Below, one piece after another: positions 50,183 through 57,670 of a stretch of DNA of 64,000 nucleotides. Below the pieces are notes generated by a model that was not told where the DNA came from, did no database searches, and saw only the letters and a list, made by a program, of their open reading frames with translations. The translations under genes were made by a program, and so were the position numbers. The DNA is from Candidatus Obscuribacterales bacterium. Its GTDB lineage: Bacteria; Cyanobacteriota; Vampirovibrionia; Obscuribacterales; Obscuribacteraceae. Where the stretch lies: positions 1,050,767 to 1,114,766 of the forward strand of contig JACKCM010000001.1 of NCBI GenBank assembly GCA_020634035.1. The letters run 5' to 3'. Position 1 is the first letter of the stretch, and every line of letters starts with the position of its first letter.

Positions 50183-50403
50183 CGCGGAGAAAGAATAGAT
50201 GCAGGTCGCCAGGGACAGTCACAATATCAAACTAATTGTGATTATTTGGTATCTCTAATGATATTGACCGACTAAATTGGCGCATCTAATCGGTAGAGGT
50301 ATGTGCGGGCGTTTGCCGGGCGCCCGGGTTTGTTCAGTATTGTTCGGTCCAGTCCGGTCCAGTCCGGTTTGGTCAGATTAGGTTTCGATTTGGTGGTTCT
50401 AGC

Positions 50404-51768
50404 GTGAAATTCAAGCATTTGCCCCCGTTGGCTCTCTCCCTGGCTGTGTATGCAGCCATAGCGATATCTGTGCCATGTAAGGCAGAAGTGAAGTTTTTCG
50501 ATGAGTCGAACTCGAATTATGCCGAGATAAACGCCTCGGTAGAGAAGGATTTTCCTGATTATCCCTGGCTGGAGTTCGAGATTGATATGCCGCAGTCTTC
50601 TGTTAACGTCAAGAAATTGACTCTGGCTTTGAAGCGAGCAAATCCAATCGGATCTGAATTTATATACAAAGTCTCTGGGGTTCTTGCCGATGGCACGCAG
50701 TTTTCGCATCCGCTGCGGATGCAGACCGGTGGCAGCCCCTACCTGACCATCGACTACATACCTTCTGGTGGCAAATCCGGAGTGGTCCGTTTCTTTCTGG
50801 ATATTCCGTCGAACGATAGCTATCCACAGTATCTCGATCTTGCCAGTGGAAAGCTTTGTGATTTCAATGATTCCCGATATATGCGCTCTCTAGGGTTTAT
50901 TGGGGTTGATCGGCGGTTTTACAAACCTACCCGGTGGAACAAGCTCAGTGGGCTGGCCATAGATGCTTTGCACAGCGGTCGATACAAAGAGGCAGTTAGG
51001 CTCAGCAAAGAGCAACTCGCTCTGGCTCGACATATTGGTGACCGGCAGTTAATCGCGCGGTCTTTCTATGACCTCGGCAGAGCACAAGAGTTTGGAAAAC
51101 TTGCTTCTGATGGCGAAGTACTGAAGCTTTATCAACAGTCGCTGGCGCTGGCAGATAAGACTGTAAAGGACCCTCCCGATTTTACTAGTGTCGATCAGGG
51201 AGCTGTGCTGTTGAATATGTATAGAGTGCATCTTAAACAGAAGGCATACGAAGCCGCGCGAGAAGACCTAGATAAGATACTTGCGATTGCGAAAGCAGAG
51301 GATGCACCGGTGCAATATTTGCGTTCTGTTGAATATGAGAAGCTGCGGATCGCGCTGCTGGAAGGCAAAGAAGATAGAGCGCAAGAATTGCTTGATTCGC
51401 TGCTTCCGGAAAGTGATGCTGCTAATCTGGCGAAGCGCAGAACCTGGCAGGAACAGTATCCTTATGTGGCTCTGCTAGAGCATGACATTGCAGACCATTT
51501 GCGTTCTGATCCGGCAAATCATGATATCGCAGCCGGTGCGACTTTTGTTCTACTTCCTGATGGCAAAATTGATTTTAAGAGCGCGAAAGTAGAGCCTGAC
51601 CGGAAGTATCCGTTTGTCTCGGCGTGGGCTTTAAAAACGGCTTTGTTACTGGGATCTCCCGAACGAACCGGCGCACCTGTCGGGTTCAAGAAGCCGGTAA
51701 AGTTTAAGTTGAAGGTTAAATGGGGTCGCTCCGGCAATTCTGCCAGTCTAAGCAAGCCAGGGCGATAG
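50404..51768 (+). CDS. Secreted TPR protein
   Basis: The 454-residue product (GTG start) has a signal peptide (LPPLALSLAVYAAIAISVPCKAE). The N-terminal 170 residues are beta-rich (WLEFEIDMPQSSVNVKKLTLALKRAN), then TPR-like helices cover about 175-370. A C-terminal beta-rich stretch (ATFVLLPDGKIDFKSAKVEP, PVKFKLKVKW) is reminiscent of the TonB-C-like domain seen at 664. Short CGGTCCAGTC tandem repeats lie just upstream (about 50345-50368). Confidence 0.68.
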   Translation: MKFKHLPPLALSLAVYAAIAISVPCKAEVKFFDESNSNYAEINASVEKDFPDYPWLEFEIDMPQSSVNVKKLTLALKRANPIGSEFIYKVSGVLADGTQFSHPLRMQTGGSPYLTIDYIPSGGKSGVVRFFLDIPSNDSYPQYLDLASGKLCDFNDSRYMRSLGFIGVDRRFYKPTRWNKLSGLAIDALHSGRYKEAVRLSKEQLALARHIGDRQLIARSFYDLGRAQEFGKLASDGEVLKLYQQSLALADKTVKDPPDFTSVDQGAVLLNMYRVHLKQKAYEAAREDLDKILAIAKAEDAPVQYLRSVEYEKLRIALLEGKEDRAQELLDSLLPESDAANLAKRRTWQEQYPYVALLEHDIADHLRSDPANHDIAAGATFVLLPDGKIDFKSAKVEPDRKYPFVSAWALKTALLLGSPERTGAPVGFKKPVKFKLKVKWGRSGNSASLSKPGR

Positions 51769-51787
51769 GGGCGTCGATGCCATTGGG

Positions 51788-51793
51788 TATAAT
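51788..51793 (+). promoter_or_regulatory. -10 box TATAAT, six bases before ATG
   Basis: TATAAT is followed by TGACCC and ATG at 51800. It lies 20 bases after the stop of the preceding gene. No -35 element is visible. Confidence 0.55.
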
Positions 51794-51799
51794 TGACCC

Positions 51800-53137
51800 A
51801 TGGATGGCGATGAGAGTTGTAAATTGACTGGAAAGTTCCGGGGCGTGTGCAAGCGTTCTTTTGCGGATTCGTGTGCTGTTCTGAGTTCTTGTTCGGGTTC
51901 AACATCTAGATCGATTTTGCGTCTGTTTTTGTTGCTTGTTTTTCTTTTCTGCCCCGTTCAGTTTGCCGGTGCGCACAATCTTCATGGTGCCGATGGCGAA
52001 TACGATCATTCGGTTGAGCCGCCAGAGCCAGTAGTGCCTGTCTTCACCATGCCTTCGCGCGAAAGTTTGCTGCTCGCAGCCAGACCGACGACAGCCACTT
52101 CGTCCAGCGCATCGGCGCGAGGCAAATTGATAGCATCTTATTTTCAGCCTTTTGCCAAGACTGTCAAAGTGCATTGGGACGGAGAAAACTTCTATGTAGA
52201 GAGCAACGGCATCCCCTCCCATGTCATGATGACTGGTATCACGAGTTGGCAGCAGCAGGTGCCATTGCCGCAACCTTACTATGGCAGCAACGCCTGGCAG
52301 TTTCCGCTCTTTCCCAGGGTGGCGTCGCGACCGCTCTCTTGCAAAGACAATTTTTTCAGGGGCGCTATCGCCATCGCGGTTAATGGTGTCCCCATTTTTA
52401 ATCCCATCAAAAATGATGGACGCACCGACACCTATCTTGCAGGCGAGCTGGATAAATACGGTGGTCATGCGGGGCGAGCAGATGACTATCACTATCATAT
52501 TGCGCCGCTGCATCTGCAAGCCTACGTTGGAAAGAACGTGCCGATTGCTTATGCTCTGGATGGATATCCTATTTATGGTGCCACCGAGTCCGATGGCAGT
52601 GCGGTGAAGAATCTGGATCGCTTTAATGGGCATAGTGATGCCAGCGGGCAGTATCATTATCATTCGACCAGGACTTATCCTTACATAAATGGTGGCTTCC
52701 ATGGAGAGGTCAATTTGAGAGATGATCAGGTTTCACCACAGCCTCGTGCGATGCCAGTTCGACCCTTTACTAGTCCCCTGCCAGGTGCAACCATCACCGG
52801 TTTTACCCGTGATGCCAGTGGCGTTTCGACCCTCACTTATTCGCTAGCCGGGGGCGTCTACAAGGTGCGCTACGAGAAGTTGAAAGACGGAAAGTACAGA
52901 TTCGAGTATATCTCTGCCGATGGTGGCAGGCGTGTGGAGACTTATGATCCCAATAGCCAGCAACGTCCACGTGGTGGCGGTGCTGGTGGTGGTCCGCAAC
53001 GTGGAGGTGCAACTCAGAGTGGTGGCCCACCCGGTGGTCCTGGACCTGTAGGCGGTCGAGGAGGACGGCCAGGCGAAAGACCGCCGCCACCTCCCCGGGG
53101 TGGCTATGACAATCGACCTCCCCGCCCGGGTAGCTAA
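51800..53137 (+). CDS. Secreted YHYH-domain protein
   Basis: The 445-residue product has a long n-region, then a signal sequence (ILRLFLLLVFLFCPVQFAGA). The YHYH domain includes GIPSHVMMTGITSWQQQVPLP, GAIAIAVNGVPIFNP, two exact YHYH motifs (DDYHYHIAPL, GQYHYHSTRT), IAYALDGYPIYG and PYINGGFHGEV. The histidines may bind metal. The last 75 residues are Gly/Pro/Arg-rich and disordered. YHYH proteins are extracellular in marine and soil bacteria, of unknown function. The stop overlaps the next convergent gene by four bases. Confidence 0.85.
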   Translation: MDGDESCKLTGKFRGVCKRSFADSCAVLSSCSGSTSRSILRLFLLLVFLFCPVQFAGAHNLHGADGEYDHSVEPPEPVVPVFTMPSRESLLLAARPTTATSSSASARGKLIASYFQPFAKTVKVHWDGENFYVESNGIPSHVMMTGITSWQQQVPLPQPYYGSNAWQFPLFPRVASRPLSCKDNFFRGAIAIAVNGVPIFNPIKNDGRTDTYLAGELDKYGGHAGRADDYHYHIAPLHLQAYVGKNVPIAYALDGYPIYGATESDGSAVKNLDRFNGHSDASGQYHYHSTRTYPYINGGFHGEVNLRDDQVSPQPRAMPVRPFTSPLPGATITGFTRDASGVSTLTYSLAGGVYKVRYEKLKDGKYRFEYISADGGRRVETYDPNSQQRPRGGGAGGGPQRGGATQSGGPPGGPGPVGGRGGRPGERPPPPPRGGYDNRPPRPGS

Positions 53138-53838
53138 GAAAAGGGATTCAGAAATCCCAACAGTCCTTTCTTGCCCGGGGGCTTCTTCTGCGGAGTCGTT
53201 TTACACATAAGCTCGCCTTTGAGTTCAAAAGGATCGGTTTTGCCTTCAACGCTTCTGTCCAATTCGCAATCGAAAAACTTGGTCATCATCATGAACGCAA
53301 GCGATTCTCCATAGCATGAGACATCAAACTCTTCCGTCTCACCATGAATCTCCTCAAAGAAAATGCGCTCGCCGTCGCGCATTTTTGATCGTTCGAACGC
53401 CGGCTTCTCTTCCGGTTGCAGCTCGCCGCTTTCTGAAAGCACGCCATCATCCCCGCTACCAGAGTATTCTCTGAGCAACTTTCCTTTTTCGTAGTACGCG
53501 TAGCCAAAATAGTTCACGACGCTGTGGAGGACGACAATCAGCAGTTTGCCTTCCGGGTACAACTTGAGAGCGTTTTGAAAGTATCGCTTGCTGCGGTCCT
53601 CGAAGCAGGCATAGATAATGTCTCGGTCGGCAATGTACAGCGCTTTTTCGTATGCACCTATGAATAACTTGCCCTCATCGGGATAGATTTCTAGTTCGCT
53701 CGATTCTCTGCTAAAGCATTGCTCGTAACCCAGGGAGGATAGTACCTGGTCTGCCCTTTCTGGACGGTGTTCTGGAAGGGTGCCGAAGTAATGCGGAGGG
53801 CAGTCGCCGGTCATAATGCAAGCTGTTTTGAATCCCAT
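53134..53838 (-). CDS. DUF6928-like protein
   Basis: The 234-residue protein begins with GFKTACIMTGD, then has KLFIGAYEKALYIADRDIIYACF and LLIVVLHSVVNYFGYAYYEKGKLLREYSGS. A family often annotated DUF6928 shows G-x-K-T at the start, a P-x-G-x-x-x-x-G-x-x strand, and an H-S-V-V-x-x-x-x-x-x-x-x-x-x-G-x-L-x-R block in this order. The activity is unknown. There is no signal peptide. The C-terminus is Lys/Pro-rich. Confidence 0.55.
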   Translation of the reverse strand: MGFKTACIMTGDCPPHYFGTLPEHRPERADQVLSSLGYEQCFSRESSELEIYPDEGKLFIGAYEKALYIADRDIIYACFEDRSKRYFQNALKLYPEGKLLIVVLHSVVNYFGYAYYEKGKLLREYSGSGDDGVLSESGELQPEEKPAFERSKMRDGERIFFEEIHGETEEFDVSCYGESLAFMMMTKFFDCELDRSVEGKTDPFELKGELMCKTTPQKKPPGKKGLLGFLNPFS

Positions 53839-53969
53839 GAGCTTAGTCCTGTATGTAACGCCAAAGCCAGATACACTCTGTTTATATCACAGTTTATAAT
53901 GGCTCTGTTTCATGCCATTTGTCCCATAGATTATTGCTGAAATTTCAAAGGATTATATAGCTGTCTATT

Positions 53970-54557
53970 TTGAATAACCTGATACTGTTTGTGGCTGCAC
54001 TCGTCACTTCGATGCCCTTCAATAGTAAGATTTGCAAAGAGCCGGGTAATTACTTTCATATTCGAGAGTGTACGCGAGATCAGTCATATTTTGCCAATAT
54101 TCTATTGACGCTGGGAGAGAAACCTCTGAAAGAAGATTCCAGCGAAACGGTGGTGCGAATATCTGTTGCGCCTCCTTTTGATCTCCCTTCTACTAAAGTC
54201 ATCACCATTAGTGCTAAAACTATTGATTTTCAAGAGAAGTCTTTGCAGATCGAGTCGAAAGATAAGATTCCCGTTGTTGTCACATCAAGCCGACGTATCA
54301 GCAGGAAAAGTGACCACGCTCGGCAAATTGAGAAAAGAGTGCTTGCCCTGATCCGCACGGTTCGCGATAGCAAGCTGGATAAAAGTGGCCGAGATCACAG
54401 CATGTGTGAAGACGCTACCTCTGTGCTGATAGAGGCAGTGGGTCGGGATTCATCGGGCTATGTTCATGTAGTAACTGACGATGATGAGAGCCTGCTTTTC
54501 CGCCAAGCAGAGACCTTGGAATTCGACTACTCGGAGAAGCGATCCCTCTTTGACTAG
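53970..54557 (+). CDS. Hypothetical exported protein
   Basis: From a TTG at 53970 the protein is 195 residues with a short hydrophobic start (LILFVAALVTSMP) that could be a signal peptide. Two cysteines follow (KICKEPGNYFHIREC). The rest is beta-rich (TVVRISVAPPFDLPSTKVITIS) and then helical and basic. No family recognised. It is upstream of the second MazF module, 77 bases before the antitoxin ATG. Confidence 0.45.
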   Translation: MNNLILFVAALVTSMPFNSKICKEPGNYFHIRECTRDQSYFANILLTLGEKPLKEDSSETVVRISVAPPFDLPSTKVITISAKTIDFQEKSLQIESKDKIPVVVTSSRRISRKSDHARQIEKRVLALIRTVRDSKLDKSGRDHSMCEDATSVLIEAVGRDSSGYVHVVTDDDESLLFRQAETLEFDYSEKRSLFD

Positions 54558-54581
54558 CCTGCTGCAAAAAGTAGGCAGAAC

Positions 54582-54627
54582 TTGACATGTGCACAAATGT
54601 GTGGAAAGATATGTGCACAAGGATAAT
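54582..54627 (+). promoter_or_regulatory. Promoter and repeated ATGTGCACAA operator
   Basis: ATGTGCACAA occurs at 54587-54596 and 54611-54620, 24 bp apart, each with the palindrome TGTGCACA. TTGACA (54582-54587) overlaps the first. GATAAT (54622-54627) is seven bases before the antitoxin ATG. The best classical -10 for TTGACA is weak (AAAGAT at 17 bp). Confidence 0.6.
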
Positions 54628-54634
54628 TAGTGTA

Positions 54635-54892
54635 ATGAATCAGAAGACTAAGCAAGGGCCATCTGTTCGGGTCAGTGAACGCTGCAAAAGAGTGATAGAA
54701 GAGTTGGCTGAGTCCATGGAGATAAGCCAGACCGAAGTCATTCAAAAGGCGGTAGAAGCACTGAGACGAGAGCTGTACTTTCGACAAATGAAGGAAGATT
54801 TTGAGGCTATCGCTGCCGATGGAAAGATGGCTTCGATGGTGGCAGAAGAGAACGCTCTTTTTGACAGTGCCACCTCTGATGGTATCGAGTAG
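54635..54892 (+). CDS. RHH-type antitoxin (module 2)
   Basis: The ATG at 54635 gives 85 residues. The start PSVRVSERCKRVIEELAESMEISQTEVIQKAVEALRREL has the strand-helix-helix order of ribbon-helix-helix proteins. The C-terminus ends in NALFDSATSDGIE, sharing DSATSDG with the antitoxin at 31866. It overlaps the toxin GTG by one base. It should repress its own promoter by binding the TGTGCACA sites. Confidence 0.78.
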   Translation: MNQKTKQGPSVRVSERCKRVIEELAESMEISQTEVIQKAVEALRRELYFRQMKEDFEAIAADGKMASMVAEENALFDSATSDGIE

Positions 54893-55284
54893 TGGGTCGC
54901 TATAAACGGGGAGAAATCTGGCAAGTTGATTTCGACCCACAGATTGGATCTGAAATCTCAAAGCTACGCCCAGCGATTCTATTTTCTGTTGATGCATTTA
55001 ATAATTTATCGGAGCACCATGGACTGCTTATAGTTACACCCGGCACATCAACGCGACGGGAGAATCCTAGAACCGGAAAAGTATTGAAAGGTGTATTAGA
55101 AGTCACACCTTCTAGTTTGAATGGTTTGAAAAACACAACATACTTTTTGGCTGGCCAGGTAAAGTCTGTTTCAAAAGTGCGCTTGAAAGAGAGGGTAGGT
55201 GTGCTTGAGGGTCACCTCAGGAGGTTGCTTTCCCAGGAACTCGCCGATATTTTGGGGTTGTTTGAAGATTTGGGTGATTATTGA
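54892..55284 (+). CDS. mazF: MazF/PemK-family toxin (module 2)
   Basis: The 130-residue protein starts at a GTG that overlaps the antitoxin stop (TAGTG). MazF features are complete: RGEIWQVDFDPQIGSEISKLRPAI in part, the RPAI strand, LLIVTPGTST, SSLNGLKNTTYFLAGQVKSVSKVRL. The arginine and serine/threonine positions of the RNA cleavage site (Arg in RP, Thr-Pro-Gly) are in place. It is clearly homologous to the toxin at 31494, but with a more canonical first strand. Confidence 0.9.
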   Translation: MGRYKRGEIWQVDFDPQIGSEISKLRPAILFSVDAFNNLSEHHGLLIVTPGTSTRRENPRTGKVLKGVLEVTPSSLNGLKNTTYFLAGQVKSVSKVRLKERVGVLEGHLRRLLSQELADILGLFEDLGDY

Positions 55285-55314
55285 TCATCTCTCGGTAGAA
55301 CGCAGATCCTGTCA

Positions 55315-55956
55315 TCATTCATGAAAGTAAATCCAATCGCCGATACGCTCGTTCCAGCCTCCTGTAACGGAACCCAGCTGGTAGTTCTGTTCTGGTTCGT
55401 AGTAGAATTCGTCCCAATTTATCATTCCCGAAGGGCAATCAACCATTAGTCTCCATTTTGAGTCTATGTTCGGTTTGAGTTCGTATTTGTAACTAGGATA
55501 AGCGGACATACCTGTGCCGGGAACCCTGGCAAGATATTCCGGCACTAATGACTCCAGTGATGGTGGCGAGGTGCCTTTCTCTTTTTCATAGCGTTTGATC
55601 GCGCTGATCAAAGGACGGCTTCTTTCTGCCAGGGCAACGAAAGCATTGTGCCGGACATGAGCTGTCATGAATAAACTTGCGATTAGAAATGGAATGGAAA
55701 GTAAAGTCGAGAACAGTATATTCTTTGCGAAATTTCTGGTGCGCGCAAAGAAAATCAAAATGAGACAGCCAACAAATGAAAAGCCGCCAACTAGAATCAA
55801 CAGAAACAGAATCACTGGATAAATTGTTTCTGCAGCAGGGTCGCCAAAATAGGTAACACTCCAGTAGGTGGACAATGGAAATAAAAGAGAAATGGGCACA
55901 AAGTAACATACAAGTCTTGCCAGGTCATTTCTTTTTTTGATTGCTTCGTCCGGCAT
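55315..55956 (-). CDS. Membrane protein with soluble C-terminal domain
   Basis: From the ATG at 55956 the product is 213 residues; a longer form to 56052 would overlap the start of the divergent gene. Three hydrophobic helices lie in the first 115 residues. The soluble part has LISAIKRYEKEKGTSPPSLESLVPEYLARVPG, a layout seen after the N-terminal helix of type II pseudopilins, followed by YPSYKYELKP. A pseudopilin-like fold for the soluble domain is possible, but the multi-helix anchor is unusual. Confidence 0.6.
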   Translation of the reverse strand: MPDEAIKKRNDLARLVCYFVPISLLFPLSTYWSVTYFGDPAAETIYPVILFLLILVGGFSFVGCLILIFFARTRNFAKNILFSTLLSIPFLIASLFMTAHVRHNAFVALAERSRPLISAIKRYEKEKGTSPPSLESLVPEYLARVPGTGMSAYPSYKYELKPNIDSKWRLMVDCPSGMINWDEFYYEPEQNYQLGSVTGGWNERIGDWIYFHE

Positions 55957-55990
55957 TGTAAGATTAAGGAAGTCGTTCCAGGAACTAATA

Positions 55991-56347
55991 ATGACATCAT
56001 ACACGATCAATTCTCTGGTGCTGTCCCTGGCTTTTTTGCTTGATTCTGTCATCGTAATCGAGTATCTCTTGCACCGTCGGGCTCACGGCAGGGGACTGTC
56101 AGTCAAAGAGATTGGCTTTGTCTTGGGCGTGTTGTGTCTGGCGCTTGGTTTTGCCTGGAAGCAGGCTTATTCGATACAGGTAGCCTTTGCGCTCAACTTT
56201 GCCATCCTGATTTTTCCGGCGGCTTCCAGTTTTCTGCTTCGCAGAGCCATCCCCCGGTTGACTTTTGTTCTGCTTGTGCTGGCATCTGCTGGGTTCGCAT
56301 TTTGTGCGCTGACTCTGGCGCAAGGACTAGTCCGCGGCGATTTGTAG
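55991..56347 (+). CDS. Four-helix membrane protein
   Basis: The ATG at 55991 with AGGAAC upstream gives 118 residues and four hydrophobic helices: SLVLSLAFLLDSVIVIEYLL, EIGFVLGVLCLALGFAW, FALNFAILIFPAASSFLL and LTFVLLVLASAGFAFCAL. Its start is 34 bases from that of the divergent gene. It is convergent with the SAF-domain gene, 2 bases apart. No family assigned. Confidence 0.6.
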   Translation: MTSYTINSLVLSLAFLLDSVIVIEYLLHRRAHGRGLSVKEIGFVLGVLCLALGFAWKQAYSIQVAFALNFAILIFPAASSFLLRRAIPRLTFVLLVLASAGFAFCALTLAQGLVRGDL

Positions 56348-56349
56348 AG

Positions 56350-56826
56350 CTATTGAAAGTTATCTTCAAACAGCATTTCCCCCATAGCGATATTGTCCTT
56401 GGCGCGCTTACCAACGATTTTGGATGCTGCTGAAACGATGAGTTGTTGTTGAACGAAGGCTAGTTTGGTGTCGTCGGTGGTTTCTTTCAAATCAGCCAGT
56501 TCGATTTCCTTTCCTTTCGGGATTGAGCGAACAGAGAAGACACATCTGTAGGGCTTGCAAGCAAAATCGTATTCACTCAGAATCTGGCCTCGGCTGACCC
56601 CGTAGCGCAGCGTGTTGCCCATTGCTTCCTCTGATTTGATAATTGCAGCGCCGGGAATTTTTTTCAATTCAATAAGGCGCTCTTCGATGTCCCCGGTTTT
56701 TACCACTTGCCGACTGGGCATGTCCTTGAGTGCATAAACTACTGTTCCGTAAGTGCTTTTAAAATAGTGAAATGCTGACCCCAGAAGCGTCAATGCGAGT
56801 ATGCAGATTAAAGCTATCCGTTTCAT
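56350..56826 (-). CDS. Exported protein with two SAF domains
   Basis: The 158 residues start with an N-terminal hydrophobic segment (IALICILALTLLGSAFHYF). Two SAF-type units follow: VVYALKDMPSRQVVKTGDIEERLIEL with YGVSRGQILSEYDF, and VFSVRSIPKGKEIELADLKET with NIAMGEMLFEDNF. SAF domains occur in CpaB (Flp pilus) and FlgA. The protein has an anchor like CpaB but lacks its C-terminal half. It may serve a pilus or secretion system encoded elsewhere, as could the CpaF-like domain at 8232. Confidence 0.68.
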   Translation of the reverse strand: MKRIALICILALTLLGSAFHYFKSTYGTVVYALKDMPSRQVVKTGDIEERLIELKKIPGAAIIKSEEAMGNTLRYGVSRGQILSEYDFACKPYRCVFSVRSIPKGKEIELADLKETTDDTKLAFVQQQLIVSAASKIVGKRAKDNIAMGEMLFEDNFQ

Positions 56827-56876
56827 TACTCTTAGTATTTTATCTTTGCCAGAATAGTCGCGCCAGTCGCCTTCGT

Positions 56877-57401
56877 CTAAGGCATGAAAGCCGAAGGCGT
56901 CACCCGGAACCGCTCGGACAGATTTTTGATCTGTTTCAATGTCAGATCCCTTTTGTTATTGAGGAATTCTGAAACTCTGCTCTGAGAGCCGAACTCTTCA
57001 ATGAGGTCCTCTTGTTTGAGATCGTTCATATCCATAAGGTAGCGCAAAAACTCGTTTGGTTGCATCGATCTCGCCGATGGATAATGTTTCTCTTCAAAGT
57101 TTTCAATCAGGCTGGCAAGCACTTCGAAGTACCCAAGCTCTGAGGGCGTGGCGTTGCTGCTGTTAATTTTGTCCCCTAGCGCCTCCAGTATCTGTAGGGC
57201 GCAATCATAGCTATCTTCGCTTTTAATGGGCAGCAGCGGATATTTCTTTATCAACAGAGCATAGCGCGAAGCATCGTTGCTGTCGGCAAAAACACCTGCA
57301 GGAATGGGTGGTGAATCGCTCTCGCGCACACCGGTATCCTTCATCGCAGATGCGCGTGGATAGCCGGTTTTGTTTTTTTGATCTGTTTTACGGTTTTTCA
57401 T
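56877..57401 (-). CDS. higA: Orphan HigA-family antitoxin/regulator
   Basis: The 174-residue protein fits the COG5499 HigA type: ALLIKKYPLLPIKSEDSYDCALQILEAL, SELGYFEVLASLIENFEEKHYP, LRYLMDMNDLKQEDLIEEFGSQSRVSEFLNNKRDLTLKQIKNL as helix-turn-helix. The first 45 residues are a disordered extension not usual for the family. HigA is normally preceded by higB; here the upstream side has only a promoter, and no RelE-like gene is adjacent. Regulation by the inverted repeat in its promoter is likely. Confidence 0.83.
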   Translation of the reverse strand: MKNRKTDQKNKTGYPRASAMKDTGVRESDSPPIPAGVFADSNDASRYALLIKKYPLLPIKSEDSYDCALQILEALGDKINSSNATPSELGYFEVLASLIENFEEKHYPSARSMQPNEFLRYLMDMNDLKQEDLIEEFGSQSRVSEFLNNKRDLTLKQIKNLSERFRVTPSAFMP

Positions 57402-57456
57402 TCCAAGTCATCTGAAATCTGGAGGAACTCGAGAAAAACTATTTATTCTCTCTCTA

Positions 57457-57485
57457 TAAATATCCCGTATGGGGATATATGTCAA
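57457..57485 (-). promoter_or_regulatory. higA promoter with operator in the spacer
   Basis: TTGACA (57485-57480) and TATTTA (57462-57457) are 17 bp apart on the minus strand. ATATCCC-N5-GGGATAT (57460-57478), a perfect 7-bp inverted repeat, fills the spacer. Confidence 0.7.
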
Positions 57486-57570
57486 TGATTTCTCTTAGTC
57501 CATTGTTTTGCATTGTAAAACTGCTCTATCACGCTGGAGCTAATCGTAAAAGTCGAATTCGAGAAAGTTT

Positions 57571-57598
57571 TTGGTAGCGTTAGCTGGAGTCGTATTCT
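57571..57598 (+). promoter_or_regulatory. Promoter of the DUF4240-RraB gene
   Basis: TTGGTA (57571-57576) and TATTCT (57593-57598) are 16 bp apart. The sequence GTCGTATTCTG around the -10 box is identical to that of the two TGACC-box promoters at 21402 and 22764. CGTTAGCT flanks it on both sides. Confidence 0.5.
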
Positions 57599-57670
57599 GT
57601 ACGTTAGCTCCGGTTCGTCAAAGTTTTAGGGTACGATAGTTTCGGCGGCTAAGGAAGGAGCAAGTTTTCC

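Noticed and set aside
50345..50368. CGGTCCAGTC repeats as an operator
   Set aside because: Two and a half imperfect copies of a simple sequence before a TPR gene, without phasing to a recognisable promoter; most likely slippage.
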